From assembly GCA_016185425.1 (NCBI GenBank), contig JACPNQ010000038.1, positions 1 through 51,682 on the forward strand: 51,682 nucleotides of DNA. The letters are read 5' to 3'. The stretch's first letter is position 1; every line of letters starts with the position of its first letter. The stretch is from Acidobacteriota bacterium. Lineage in GTDB: Bacteria > Acidobacteriota > Terriglobia > Bryobacterales > Bryobacteraceae. The notes under the pieces are model-generated. The model was not told where the DNA came from, made no database searches, and was given only the letters and a program-made list of their open reading frames with translations. Made by a program: the position numbers and the translations under genes. Below are positions 7,785-16,874 of this stretch, piece after piece.

Positions 7785-9350
7785 CTACTTGCGGCGGAGT
7801 ATGCGTCCCTGGCGCAGTGTGTTCGATTTGCCGTCGTCTACCACGACGGCGCCGTTGACCATTACAAAATCAAAGCCGGCGCTATATTGATGGGGCTTCG
7901 AGAATTCGGCGCGATCCTGGACCTGGGCGGGATCGAAGAGCACCAGGTCCGCGGCGAACCCTTCGCGGATCTGGCCGCGATCATGGAAGCCGAATGTACG
8001 AGCGGGCAGGGAAGTCATTTTGCGAATGGCGTCTTCCAGTGTCAATATGCCGCGTTCCCGGACATATCGGCTTAAAACCCGGGCGTTGGTGCCATAGTTG
8101 CGCGGGTGAGGGATCGCTTCGCCGAACGGGACCATGCCGGCGTCGCTGGCCACCGTGGTAAGCGGATGGCGCATGATACGGTCGACGTCTTCGTCGCTCA
8201 TAACGTGATAGACGATGACGGGCCGTCCTTTGGTGCGCATATCCATCAATGTTTCAATCTCATCGGCGAGCGTCTTCTTGCGGCCTTTGGCGAGATTGAT
8301 TTCACTGATCGTTTTGCCTTCGAGCGAACGGTCTTCGGGGGAATCGGCTATGACGGCGAACGAGTAGCCGGCCTGGCCCTGGCGGAGAGTGAGATCCGCA
8401 CTCATCTGCGCGGCGATGCGCCGGCGGCTGGCGGGGGTGGTCAAGCGTTCGGTGACGGCGGATGGTCCATCGGCGAGCGCATCGCGAGGGAAGAAAATGT
8501 CGATGGTGGCGCTGGCGGCGGTGTAGGGATATTGGTCGACGACAACGTCAAGCCCTTCGCGGCGGGCGTCCTCGATCATCTTTAGCGTCTTCGCCGACTT
8601 GCCCCAATGGCGGCGATCAATGATCTTGAAATGAGAGATTTGCACGGGGAGGCGGGCTTCGCGGCCGACGGTGATGGCTTCGCGAATGGCGTCTTCAATG
8701 GCAACACCTTCGTCACGCATGTGCGTGGCGTAGACTCCGCCATAGGGTGTGGCCGCTTTGGCAAGAGCGACGACTTCACTGGTTTGCGAATAGGTGCCGG
8801 GCACGTACCACAGACCCGTCGCGAACCCGACCGCGCCGTCCTTCATTCCCTGCGCGACGAGGGCCTTCATCTTTTCGAGTTCTGCGCCGGCCGGAGGACG
8901 ATTGGCGCTGCCCATGACGGCTGCGCGCACGGAGTTGTGACCGATCAGGGAGGCGATGTTGGGGCCGATGCCGCCCCTTTCGAGGCGGGCGAACCAGTCG
9001 TCCAAATTAGTGGCGGAATTGCCGCAATTGCCCGTCACGACCGTGGTGACGCCGTTGCGAAGGAAAGCATCGGCGCGAGGATCGATAAAGATGGCCCGTT
9101 CGATGTGCGTGTGAACGTCGATGAACCCTGGGGCGAGGACGCGGCCGACGGCCTCAATGATGCGGTCCGCAGTCGCGGATGGCAGCGCGCCGACATGTGC
9201 GATGCGGCCTCCTTTAATCGCCACGTCGGCCTTGTACCAGGGATTGCCGGTACCGTCGACGACGCGCGCGCCGCGGATCAGGACGTCATAATCGGCGGCT
9301 CGTCCCGCCAGGATTGAAAATACCCACAGGCAGAGTAGAATCAGTGGCAT
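7785..9350 (-). CDS. Exported N-acyl-D-amino-acid deacylase (D-aminoacylase family)
   Basis: A 521-residue amidohydrolase-superfamily enzyme with a signal peptide (LILLCLWVFSILAGRAA). It shows GFIDVHTHIERA with the metal HxH near residue 75, TTVVTGNCGNS, VGFATGLWYVPG, ATHMRDEG, VQISHFKI, VVDQYPYTA and VYHVMSDEDVDRIM, all typical of D-aminoacylase/dihydroorotase-like enzymes that release D-amino acids from N-acyl forms. An exported version could recycle D-amino-acid material from peptidoglycan or peptides; that use is inference. It heads a minus-strand run of four exported proteins. The ATG at 9350 begins the hydrophobic signal; an in-frame GTG slightly upstream is possible. Confidence 0.88.
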   Translation of the reverse strand: MPLILLCLWVFSILAGRAADYDVLIRGARVVDGTGNPWYKADVAIKGGRIAHVGALPSATADRIIEAVGRVLAPGFIDVHTHIERAIFIDPRADAFLRNGVTTVVTGNCGNSATNLDDWFARLERGGIGPNIASLIGHNSVRAAVMGSANRPPAGAELEKMKALVAQGMKDGAVGFATGLWYVPGTYSQTSEVVALAKAATPYGGVYATHMRDEGVAIEDAIREAITVGREARLPVQISHFKIIDRRHWGKSAKTLKMIEDARREGLDVVVDQYPYTAASATIDIFFPRDALADGPSAVTERLTTPASRRRIAAQMSADLTLRQGQAGYSFAVIADSPEDRSLEGKTISEINLAKGRKKTLADEIETLMDMRTKGRPVIVYHVMSDEDVDRIMRHPLTTVASDAGMVPFGEAIPHPRNYGTNARVLSRYVRERGILTLEDAIRKMTSLPARTFGFHDRGQIREGFAADLVLFDPAQVQDRAEFSKPHQYSAGFDFVMVNGAVVVDDGKSNTLRQGRILRRK

Positions 9351-9425
9351 AAGCCGGTAGCTAACCACTGTATCGCCAATTGGCGGGAACAGTACCGCGC
9401 CGGGCCTCGTATAAAGCCTACGACG

Positions 9426-12059
9426 ATGACACATCGACTTCTTCTATTGACGGCCGCGACCGCGTGCTTGCTCACTGCCCAGCAGCCCCCGCTGCTCGAC
9501 CGGGAACTGTTCTTCGGCGATCCCGAAATCTCGGGGGCGCAGATCTCGCCCGACGGGGCGTACATCACGTTCATGCGGCCGTACAACAACGTCCGCAACA
9601 TTTGGATCAAGAAGGCGGCGGAGCCGTTTTCCGAGGCGCGGCCCCTTACAACATCGGCCAAGCGGCCGATCCCAACGTATTTCTGGACCCGCGATTCGAA
9701 ATTCCTGCTGTTCATTCAAGACAACGACGGTGACGAAAACTTCAACGTTTACGCGCTGAATCCCAAAGAGGAGAAGCCGGAGGCAAGGAATCTGACGAAC
9801 GCCAAGGGCGTACGCACGCTGCTCTACGCCTCCCCGAAGAACGATCCGGACACATTCTTCATTGGCATCAACGACCGGGACAAGGCATGGCACGATCTGT
9901 ACAGGCTGAAGGTCTCGACGGGGGAGAAGACGCTGCTCCGGGGGAATACGGAGCGAATCAGCGGTTGGAATTTCGATCTCGCCGGCAACCTGCGTCTGGC
10001 CGAGCGCACGAACGACAAGGGTGACACCGAGATCCTGCGCGTCGACCCCGACGGATTCAAGACGCTCTACTCCTGCAGTGTGCTGGAAGGGTGCGGCGTG
10101 ATCCGCTTTCACAAGGACGGCAAGCGCGCGTACATGCAGTCGAATGCCGGGGCGAATGTCGATTTGACCGGCTTGTATCTGATGGACGTGGCGACGGGCA
10201 AGACGGAACTGGTGGAGACGGATCCAAACAAGCGTGTGGATTTCGGAAATGCGCGATTCTCTGAAGTCACCGATGAACTGGTATTGACCACCTATGTCGA
10301 AGACCGGGTCAGGATTTATTGGAAGGACAAGGCGAAGGAAGCCGATTATCGGCTGCTGCAGAAGCGGTTCGCGGGGAAGGAAGTTTCGGTGGGTGGCTGC
10401 ACGAAGGATGAATCCCGGTGCCTGGTGGTCGTGAATTCCGACACCGATCCGGGGGAGGTCTACTTGTTCGACCGGGCGTCGAAGAAGACGGAGCTGCAGT
10501 ACAAGATTCGGGAGAAGATACCGCGCGACGCGCTCGCGGCGATGGAGTCGATCCGTTATAAGTCGTCCGATGGTTTGGAGATTCCCGCCTATCTCACCAT
10601 TCCGAAGGGGGCGAAGCGGCCGATGCCGCTGGTGGTGCTTCCGCACGGCGGACCGTGGGGCCGGGATGTATGGGGGTATAACGGGTTGGCGCAGTTCCTT
10701 GCCAATCGCGGTTATGCGGTGTTGCAGCCGAACTTCCGCGCGTCTACCGGATTCGGCAAGAGGTTCCTGAATCTGGGCAACGGCAAGTGGGGCGAGACGA
10801 TGCAGGACGATCTGACGTTCGGCGTGAAGCATCTGGTGGCGAACGGCACGGTGGACTCAAAGCGGGTTGGCATCCTGGGAGGATCGTATGGCGGCTATGC
10901 GACGCTGGCGGGCGTGGCGTTTACGCCGGATCTCTACGCGGCGGGTGTGGCTATTGTCGCGCCGTCCAATCTGATTACACTGCTCGATTCGATCCCGCCA
11001 TATTGGGAAGCGGGACGGACGATATTCCACACTCGAATGGGGAATCCGGGCACGCCGGAAGGCAAGGCGCAGTTGATGCGGCAATCGCCGTTAAACTCGG
11101 CGGCGAAGATCAAATCGCCACTGATGGTAGTGCAGGGAGCGAACGATCCGCGTGTCAATCAGGCCGAGTCCGACCAGATTGTGATCGCCCTACGCGACCG
11201 GAACTTCCCTGTGGAGTACCTGGTGGCGCCGGACGAGGGTCACGGCTTCCAGCGGCCGGTGAACAATCTGGCGATGTTCCTGTCGGCGGAGAAGTTTCTG
11301 GCGAAGCACTTGGGCGGACTGGCGCAGGAGGATACGAAACCGGAAGTCACGACGCGGTTGAAGGAAATCACGGTTGATCCGAAGACGGTGAAGTTGAAGC
11401 CGAAAGGCTCCAGCGCGGGAGTAGCGAAGCCGGTGACCGGCCTGACGCCGGGAGTGAGCAACTACGTGGTGACGATCGCGATGGGTGAGCGCAAGATGAC
11501 GATGCAGATCACCTCCACGATCAAGGAAGAGGGCGGGACATGGCGAGGAACCGATGTCACCAAAACACCGAATGGGGACGTGGAAGATTCCGTGGTGCTG
11601 GCGAAGGACACGCTCCACATGATGAAGCGTTCGATGAAGCAAGGGCCGGCGATCGTACAGATGGAAGTGAAGGACGGAAAGCTGACAGGCTCATTGAACA
11701 TGGGCGGCCAGGAGCGGCCGATCAACGTGGATTTGCCGGGGCCGTTGTTCGCCGATGGCGGGGGAAGTCCGCAGGCGTTGGGCACTCTGCCGTTGGCTGC
11801 CGGATACAAGGCCACATTCCACAACTTCGACCTCATGAAGCAGAAGCCCAAGCTAATGCAACTGGAGGTAAGCGGCGAGGAGAAGGTAACCATCCCGGCC
11901 GGGACATTCGATGCCTGGAAGGTAGAGGTTTCCTCGACCGACGGCGGGAACGAGAAGATTTCGTTCTGGATCGACACGAAGACGAGGAAGTATCTGAAAT
12001 CTACCGGAGTGCTCGCGCAGTTTGGCGGTGCGACGATGACGGCGGAGTTGCAGCCCTAG
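9426..12059 (+). CDS. S9-family prolyl oligopeptidase-like peptidase fused to a DUF3108-like domain
   Basis: An 877-residue exported serine peptidase. Signal peptide MTHRLLLLTAATACLLTAQ; seven-bladed propeller of TolB/DPP-IV type to about residue 360 (ISPDGAYITF, WTRDSKFLLFIQDNDGDENF); alpha/beta hydrolase domain to about 635 with nucleophile Ser in GILGGSYGGYATL near 486, Asp in VQGANDPRV near 574 and His in DEGHGF near 606. Family members cleave short peptides, often acyl- or prolyl-peptides. Residues about 640-877 are an added beta-rich tail containing VTIPAGTFDAWKVEVSS and SFWIDTKTRKYLKS, very like the DUF3108 signature. Usual S9C peptidases end near 650-700 residues. TATAAA at 9410-9415 lies ten bases before the ATG. 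It is divergent from the D-aminoacylase gene. Confidence 0.92.
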   Translation: MTHRLLLLTAATACLLTAQQPPLLDRELFFGDPEISGAQISPDGAYITFMRPYNNVRNIWIKKAAEPFSEARPLTTSAKRPIPTYFWTRDSKFLLFIQDNDGDENFNVYALNPKEEKPEARNLTNAKGVRTLLYASPKNDPDTFFIGINDRDKAWHDLYRLKVSTGEKTLLRGNTERISGWNFDLAGNLRLAERTNDKGDTEILRVDPDGFKTLYSCSVLEGCGVIRFHKDGKRAYMQSNAGANVDLTGLYLMDVATGKTELVETDPNKRVDFGNARFSEVTDELVLTTYVEDRVRIYWKDKAKEADYRLLQKRFAGKEVSVGGCTKDESRCLVVVNSDTDPGEVYLFDRASKKTELQYKIREKIPRDALAAMESIRYKSSDGLEIPAYLTIPKGAKRPMPLVVLPHGGPWGRDVWGYNGLAQFLANRGYAVLQPNFRASTGFGKRFLNLGNGKWGETMQDDLTFGVKHLVANGTVDSKRVGILGGSYGGYATLAGVAFTPDLYAAGVAIVAPSNLITLLDSIPPYWEAGRTIFHTRMGNPGTPEGKAQLMRQSPLNSAAKIKSPLMVVQGANDPRVNQAESDQIVIALRDRNFPVEYLVAPDEGHGFQRPVNNLAMFLSAEKFLAKHLGGLAQEDTKPEVTTRLKEITVDPKTVKLKPKGSSAGVAKPVTGLTPGVSNYVVTIAMGERKMTMQITSTIKEEGGTWRGTDVTKTPNGDVEDSVVLAKDTLHMMKRSMKQGPAIVQMEVKDGKLTGSLNMGGQERPINVDLPGPLFADGGGSPQALGTLPLAAGYKATFHNFDLMKQKPKLMQLEVSGEEKVTIPAGTFDAWKVEVSSTDGGNEKISFWIDTKTRKYLKSTGVLAQFGGATMTAELQP

Positions 12060-12062
12060 CCG

Positions 12063-12359
12063 TTAGACGACGGCCGCGTGTTCCGGACGGAGATCGAAGC
12101 GGATACCGGTGAACTGGTTGCCGGTATCCTCGAAGGTGACGCTATCGGGGGCGCGTCCGCTATCAACCGGGCGTAGGACGATCTCCATGGCGCTAGCCCC
12201 GGTGGGGTTGGCGCCCGAGAGGGAGACGGTATAGGAGTCATCGTGGTTCTGCCCGTTGCGGCCGCTAACGACAACGGAATAGGTACCGTCGAAGTTGCTA
12301 AAAAGAGCCGCATGGATCGGCAAGCATGGGTGGTCGGTATAGAGGACCATTTCGCTCAT
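12063..12359 (-). CDS. Small protein of unknown function
   Basis: A possible 98-residue product beginning MSEMVLYTDHPCLPIH, with mixed beta-like segments (GTYSVVVSGRNG, SYTVSLSGANP, AMEIVLRPVD). No signal peptide and no family I recognise. The start is uncertain: the frame is open to 12431 with another ATG at 12401, and neither has a good ribosome-binding site. Its stop lies three bases from the convergent peptidase stop. It lies downstream of the TonB receptor but beyond that gene's terminator, so it would need its own promoter. Coding status is moderate at best. Confidence 0.45.
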   Translation of the reverse strand: MSEMVLYTDHPCLPIHAALFSNFDGTYSVVVSGRNGQNHDDSYTVSLSGANPTGASAMEIVLRPVDSGRAPDSVTFEDTGNQFTGIRFDLRPEHAAVV

Positions 12360-12454
12360 GGGGCCTCGCCACCGGTCAGTGGCAATGTCTGTAGTGCGCA
12401 TCGTAGTAGGGGAGGACGGATTGGCCCTCACTCCTTAGACGCGCAAACGGCGTG

Positions 12455-12492
12455 AAAAAAAGGCAAGTTCCAAAATTAATTTTTGGCCTGCC
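12455..12492 (-). terminator. Rho-independent terminator of the TonB receptor gene
   Basis: Read on the minus strand, GGCA pairs with TGCC and an inner CCAAAA pairs with TTTTGG around a short A/T loop, followed immediately by seven T residues. It begins four bases after the receptor stop codon. Confidence 0.75.
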
Positions 12493-12495
12493 CGA

Positions 12496-15400
12496 TCAGA
12501 ACGCGTAGCGCAAGCCGAGTTGTACAATCCGCGGATCGCCGGCGGCGGTAATGCGGCCGAACAGGGAATTGGTGCGAGTAGTGTTCGGCGTGCCGAGATT
12601 GGCATGGTTCAAGAGATTGAAGAACTCCGCACGGAACTCGAGCTTGTGCTTCTCCGAGTAAGGCATCTTGAACGCCTTAAACGTGGAGAAATCAATTGTG
12701 AACAACCCTGGGCCGCGCAGGGTGTTACGGCCGATCGTTCCGAAAGTGCCGAGCGCCGGGGACGCGAATGCCGCCTTGTTGAACCAGGATAGAATCTGGT
12801 CGCCCTTAGAGCGGTCACCGTCGACGGCGGGATTGCCAACAATATCGACACGGTCCTGGCCGATGCCGCTGCGGGAGACGTCAACGCCTTCACCGATCGT
12901 CAGCGGCGGTCCGCTTTGCAGCGTCAGAATTCCGTTCGCCTGCCAGCCACCCAGGATGAACTGCGCGGGGCCGTGAAATTTGAATGGCAGAGCCCAATTG
13001 AAGGAGCCGGTGAAGCGCGCCCGGCGATCGAAGGTCGATGGCCCATAGTCTTTAATGATCGAGTCATAGGGATAGGCGTTGCCATTGCCTTCAAACGCCG
13101 TGCTGGATAGGATGTCCAAGCTCTTCTGCCAACTGAAGCCGGAGAGGAACGTGAGACCGCCGGAGAAGCGGCGCTCCAAGCTAAGAACCATCGCGTGATA
13201 GTTCGACCGGCCGTACGTTCCGGCGAAGGTAATCTGCGTGAACTCCTTGCGTGGGCGGCGATCGTTGGTATTTGCAATGGTCGCGCCTGGACCGTAGACG
13301 GCCGGATTCAGCTCGGCGGCGTGGAAGAGGCGGCGGCCAGCGGAACCTTGATAGGCGGCGCGAAGGACGAGGCTGCCGGGTAGTCCCTGCTCGACAGTGA
13401 CGTTCCACTGATGGATGTTCGGATAGGTGAAGGCCGGATCGAAGCCGACAATCAGGAACGGTTGCGGGAACTGCTGCGTGGATGCGATGGGCCGTGTGAC
13501 GGGGAAGGGGTTGGTGTATCCACGATAGGGATCCTGCGTGCTGGAGGGCGCCGCGATATCGACACGAACGGAGTTAGGAGGCGAGGTGACCTGGCGGTTG
13601 TAGGTCAGCGCGGTTGTTTGATCGTGGAAACGGCCGTAGCCGCCGCGGACGCTGGTTTTACCGTTGCCGAAGAGGTCCCAGGCAAAGCCGAGGCGGGGAT
13701 CGAAGATGTTCCAGACGCTGTTGACACCGGCGACAGGGATGCCGGGATCACCGCCGGCGAGTTGGCCGGGAGGCAGGTTGGGGAATCGTTGCGAGCGGGT
13801 TCCCTGGCGGTAGGCCGCATCGTTGAAGACGGAGATCTGATGGGAGGGGATGTCCGTGAAGGGGATAAAGGGATTCCATCGAACGGCGAGGTTCAACGTG
13901 AGGCGGCGGCTGACTTTGAAGTTGTCCTGCGCATACAGGCCGTAGAGATTGCGAATGAGATTGTTGTAGAGCGGCGAAATCTGGGTGAACGCGCTCGGTT
14001 TGCCGACCATGAAATCGACGAGATTGTTACCGGACAACTGGCCGCCAAACGTGAACGTGCCATCGGAGTTGAAGTCCTGGTCCAGTATGCTCTGTTCACG
14101 GAGAATGTCGCCGCCCCATTCCAGTTCATGGCGGCCCTTGACGAGCGTCCAGCCGTGCTGCAGGTTGTATTGGTTGCGGGGCACGCGATAGAGCGCGTTG
14201 TACGAGTTGCTGAAGTAGTTGTTGACGCTCATGCGGAACGTCGTGCCAGACGAAAGGGTGGGAACGTTGATGCCGAGCTCGCGGTGGCCGGGAAAGACCG
14301 TGGGGCCGAAGGCGATATTGGAGGCGCGGTTATAGCTGACGGTGGTGTTGGTGAGGAGCGTTGGCGACAGCGTCGCGGTGTAGTTAACGACGGCGCTCTG
14401 GCTCTGCCAGCGGCGGTCGGCGATGGCAGTGAGGATGTTGGATGGGTTGAGGATGGCCGGTATTTTCAGTTCGTCGAAGAAGTAACGTCCGGATAGCTGG
14501 TGTTTGACGGAGAACTGATGGTCGATGCGGAAGAGGTACTGATTGTCGGTCTGCTTGTCGCCGCGCTGATAGTAGATCAGGCCATCGGCAGACGCGGCCG
14601 TGGGGATGTAGGCGAGGACTTTCTGCGCGATGGGATCCAAGCGGGAAGTGGGGATGATGTTACCGGGGAATGCCTGGCCGTTGGCGGGATCGATGAGCCG
14701 CGCGGAGAGATTGGAAAAGTTTCCGGCGCGCTGCGCCGCCGTAGGCACGACGCTGGTGAGCGTGGAAGGGAGCGCGCGAACTTGCGTGCCCTGCCAGGAA
14801 CCAAAGAAGAAGGTACGGTTGCGGATGAGACGCCCGCCGAAGGAAAAGCCATATTGATTGCGCTTCAGACCGTCGTTGCGCGGAGCGAAGAAGTTACGTG
14901 CGTTCATCTTCGCGTTCCGAAGATATTCGAAAGCGGAGCCGTGAAATTCGTTAGTTCCAGAGCGCGTGACGATATTGACAACACCGCCGCCTCGACCGGC
15001 GAACTTGGCCCCATAGTTATTGGTCTGGAAGCTGAACTCCTGGACCGCATCCGGATTGGGGAGGACGTTGGGGACCTCGGTGTAAGGATCTTCGTGGATG
15101 CCGCCGTCGAGGACGAACGTTGTCGAATTGCCGCGGCCGCCGCTGGCCGACGTGAGCTCGCTGGAGGCCTCCGGCCGGGTCGCGCCCTGATTGAAAGTTC
15201 CCGGGGCGCTGAGGGTACCGGGCGTGACCCGCAGCAGTTGCAGCACGTTGCGGCCGTTGAGGGGAAGGTCCGTTACCATGTTGCGGTTGATGACCGTATT
15301 CAGCGTGGCTGTGCGCGTGTCCACAACGGCGGCGGCGCCAACGACATTTACCGACTCGCTGACAGAGCCGACCTGCAGTTGGGCGTTCATGGTGGCATTC

Positions 15401-15690
15401 TGATCGACCTGCAGGACCAGCCTGGGGAGATTGAAAGTGGAAAAGCCCTCTTTGCTGACGGCGATGGTGTAGGCCCCTACGGGAATTGCGGTTAGCGAGT
15501 ATAGACCGGCGTCGTTGGACACTGTCGTCCTTTCGATACCGGTGTCGAGATTCCGGACGAGGACCTTAGCGGATGGAACGGGCGCGCCGCTGGGATCTGT
15601 TACCGTGCCTGCGAGGGATGCTGTGGTTCGTTGGGAGAACGCGGGAAAAGTCGCCAGCATCGTGGAGAGGAAAACTAAGTAAATCTTCAT
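12496..15690 (-). CDS. TonB-dependent receptor, Oar-like, with carboxypeptidase-regulatory domain
   Basis: A 1064-residue outer-membrane protein. Signal peptide MKIYLVFLSTMLATFPAFS, then an Ig-like carboxypeptidase-regulatory domain (SLAGTVTDPSGAPVPSAKV to about residue 105, with the usual AGLYSLTAIPVGAYTI). The plug follows (LPLNGRNVLQLLRVTPG near 145, GVVNIVTRSGTNEFHGSAFE near 235-255), then a large barrel ending LGLRYAF with the terminal Phe used by the BAM complex. Family members import large substrates, often glycans or peptides, with energy from TonB-ExbBD, which are not in this window. Acidobacteria carry dozens of such receptors, usually with unknown ligands. The gene stands alone, with a promoter at 15704-15732 and a terminator after it. 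Confidence 0.95.
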   Translation of the reverse strand: MKIYLVFLSTMLATFPAFSQRTTASLAGTVTDPSGAPVPSAKVLVRNLDTGIERTTVSNDAGLYSLTAIPVGAYTIAVSKEGFSTFNLPRLVLQVDQNATMNAQLQVGSVSESVNVVGAAAVVDTRTATLNTVINRNMVTDLPLNGRNVLQLLRVTPGTLSAPGTFNQGATRPEASSELTSASGGRGNSTTFVLDGGIHEDPYTEVPNVLPNPDAVQEFSFQTNNYGAKFAGRGGGVVNIVTRSGTNEFHGSAFEYLRNAKMNARNFFAPRNDGLKRNQYGFSFGGRLIRNRTFFFGSWQGTQVRALPSTLTSVVPTAAQRAGNFSNLSARLIDPANGQAFPGNIIPTSRLDPIAQKVLAYIPTAASADGLIYYQRGDKQTDNQYLFRIDHQFSVKHQLSGRYFFDELKIPAILNPSNILTAIADRRWQSQSAVVNYTATLSPTLLTNTTVSYNRASNIAFGPTVFPGHRELGINVPTLSSGTTFRMSVNNYFSNSYNALYRVPRNQYNLQHGWTLVKGRHELEWGGDILREQSILDQDFNSDGTFTFGGQLSGNNLVDFMVGKPSAFTQISPLYNNLIRNLYGLYAQDNFKVSRRLTLNLAVRWNPFIPFTDIPSHQISVFNDAAYRQGTRSQRFPNLPPGQLAGGDPGIPVAGVNSVWNIFDPRLGFAWDLFGNGKTSVRGGYGRFHDQTTALTYNRQVTSPPNSVRVDIAAPSSTQDPYRGYTNPFPVTRPIASTQQFPQPFLIVGFDPAFTYPNIHQWNVTVEQGLPGSLVLRAAYQGSAGRRLFHAAELNPAVYGPGATIANTNDRRPRKEFTQITFAGTYGRSNYHAMVLSLERRFSGGLTFLSGFSWQKSLDILSSTAFEGNGNAYPYDSIIKDYGPSTFDRRARFTGSFNWALPFKFHGPAQFILGGWQANGILTLQSGPPLTIGEGVDVSRSGIGQDRVDIVGNPAVDGDRSKGDQILSWFNKAAFASPALGTFGTIGRNTLRGPGLFTIDFSTFKAFKMPYSEKHKLEFRAEFFNLLNHANLGTPNTTRTNSLFGRITAAGDPRIVQLGLRYAF

Positions 15691-15703
15691 AAACGCCTGT
15701 TAG

Positions 15704-15732
15704 AGTATATGCAACTCCCGGATCGGAGTAAA
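15704..15732 (-). promoter_or_regulatory. Sigma-70-like promoter for the TonB receptor
   Basis: On the minus strand TTTACT and TATACT are separated by exactly 17 bases. The -10 element ends 13 bases before the receptor ATG, implying a leader of only about 7 bases. The -35 match is 4 of 6. Confidence 0.45.
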
Positions 15733-15757
15733 GAAACCTCGCGGGCGCCCGCTTCAC

Positions 15758-16081
15758 TCAATAGATCCCGGACTCTTTCGACACATCATGCTCTTCGGCG
15801 CGGCGCGCATCGCGTGCTGTCGATGGATCGATAACCGCCTTGACTTCGTTGATGGTATCGGCAGGGAAACCGCTGAGATAGGCGTGCTCGCGAATCAGCC
15901 GCTGATCGCGGGCGATGTACACGCTGTACACCTTGTCGGCGGTGACGAAGCTTTCGACCCACTGGATTTGGGATCCAATCTCCTCAAGCGCACGGCAAGA
16001 TCTTTCGGAAATAACCGCGAGGTCGTCCGGCGACAAGGCGCCGGCACCAGGCATGTTCCGTTCGATCACGTACTTTGGCAT
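15758..16081 (-). CDS. DUF4242 domain protein
   Basis: A 107-residue protein beginning MPKYVIERNMPGAGALSPDD, which matches the DUF4242 family, small ferredoxin-like-fold proteins; one Streptomyces member (SCO4226) binds nickel. Typical phrases here are IQWVESFVTADKVYSVYIA and REHAYLSGFPADTINEVKAVIDP. Function in this setting is unknown. The start has an excellent ribosome-binding site (AAGGAG, six bases before the ATG). It follows frdD by 28 bases in the same direction and is probably the last gene of the fumarate reductase operon. A perfect GC-rich 12-base palindrome (GCGGGCGCCCGC) just after the stop may help end transcription, though the T run after it is poor. Confidence 0.85.
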   Translation of the reverse strand: MPKYVIERNMPGAGALSPDDLAVISERSCRALEEIGSQIQWVESFVTADKVYSVYIARDQRLIREHAYLSGFPADTINEVKAVIDPSTARDARRAEEHDVSKESGIY

Positions 16082-16109
16082 GGCGTCTCCTTCCGTTTTC
16101 GTTTTGAAG

Positions 16110-16463
16110 CTATCGGATGTTCCACAGCAGATAGGCGGCCAGCGCTGTTCCAACGACCGCTCCGCCGTAGCAAAACACATTGATCAACTCGTTGAGGTGC
16201 TTGATCTGCAGGCCGTCGTACAGCGTGAAACGGAAACGGTGCGCCCAGTGGAACAGCGGCAGCGAGCAGAGCGTGAACAAATATAGCCGCGTAATGGGAT
16301 GCTTGATCAAGTGGATCAACTTTTCCTGGCTTGGCGCATCCAGACATCCGAGGGGAAACGCCAGCCCGAACAGCAGAATGTGGATAGGCAGCAATAGCGC
16401 CGATATCACTCCGCCGGCGCTGAAGAGCATCCACAAAAACGGTTCATTCGATCGCTTGTTCAT
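16110..16463 (-). CDS. frdD: Fumarate reductase membrane anchor subunit D
   Basis: A 117-residue membrane protein with three hydrophobic segments. The front RSNEPFLWMLFSAGGVISAL aligns with E. coli FrdD (RSDEPVFWGLFGAGGMWSA), and LPIHILLFGLAFPLG and HWAHRFRFTLYDGLQIKH follow at matching positions. FrdC and FrdD anchor FrdAB to the cytoplasmic membrane and bind menaquinol. The His-rich segment after LHR in E. coli is only partly kept here (HRFRFTLYDG). The ATG follows the frdC stop directly. Length is the same as in E. coli, so the subunit looks intact. Confidence 0.9.
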   Translation of the reverse strand: MNKRSNEPFLWMLFSAGGVISALLLPIHILLFGLAFPLGCLDAPSQEKLIHLIKHPITRLYLFTLCSLPLFHWAHRFRFTLYDGLQIKHLNELINVFCYGGAVVGTALAAYLLWNIR

Positions 16464-16871
16464 TTAGCCTCGCAGCAGGATCCAAGCCACGGCGCCGGAC
16501 GCAACGGCCCAGGCGGCATAATTCGGCGCCGCGATGGCGATGCCGGGAAGGCGTTTGCCGCCTACCCGGACGACCATCGCCTTGGCCGACAGGTTAAACC
16601 AGGTAACTGCGTGGAAAACCACGAAGAAAAAGCTGACCGCATTCAAAGTCAGCAGGAGAGGACTCCGCAGCCATCTCTGGAATTCGCCGTAGTCCGCCGG
16701 TCCACTAGTCACAGCCCGGATTTGCAGCAGTGTCACAACGACAAACCAGGCGACGAAGACGCTGCTGACCTCCCTAAGAATGAACTTCAGATACACCCAG
16801 CGTGTCAGCCACCAGTAAGTTGAGACACGCGCGTGATACGACTTTGGCACATACTCGGTGGGATTGATCAT
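16464..16871 (-). CDS. frdC: Fumarate reductase membrane anchor subunit C
   Basis: A 135-residue protein with three predicted membrane helices. YVPKSYHARVSTYWW, LREVSSVFVAWF (E. coli LREGTAVPAVWF, with the quinone-site Glu kept) and VFHAVTWFNLSAKAMVV (E. coli LLHTKTWFELAPKAANI) give a convincing match to FrdC. Together with FrdD it forms a heme-free type D anchor that passes electrons from menaquinol to the iron-sulfur subunit. It starts three bases after the frdB stop and abuts frdD. Confidence 0.92.
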   Translation of the reverse strand: MINPTEYVPKSYHARVSTYWWLTRWVYLKFILREVSSVFVAWFVVVTLLQIRAVTSGPADYGEFQRWLRSPLLLTLNAVSFFFVVFHAVTWFNLSAKAMVVRVGGKRLPGIAIAAPNYAAWAVASGAVAWILLRG

Positions 16872-16874
16872 GGG

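Noticed and set aside
9444..10832. A 462-codon open frame on the minus strand
   Set aside because: It lies entirely antisense to the S9 peptidase, has Arg/His-rich non-protein-like composition, and the plus strand frame has clear catalytic motifs.
13411..15495. Long plus-strand frames across the TonB receptor gene
   Set aside because: They are antisense to a 1064-residue receptor with clear domains and show no recognisable domain of their own.
15740..15757. GC-rich palindrome GCGGGCGCCCGC as a strong terminator of the frd operon
   Set aside because: No usable loop and a poor T tract, so termination strength is not supported.
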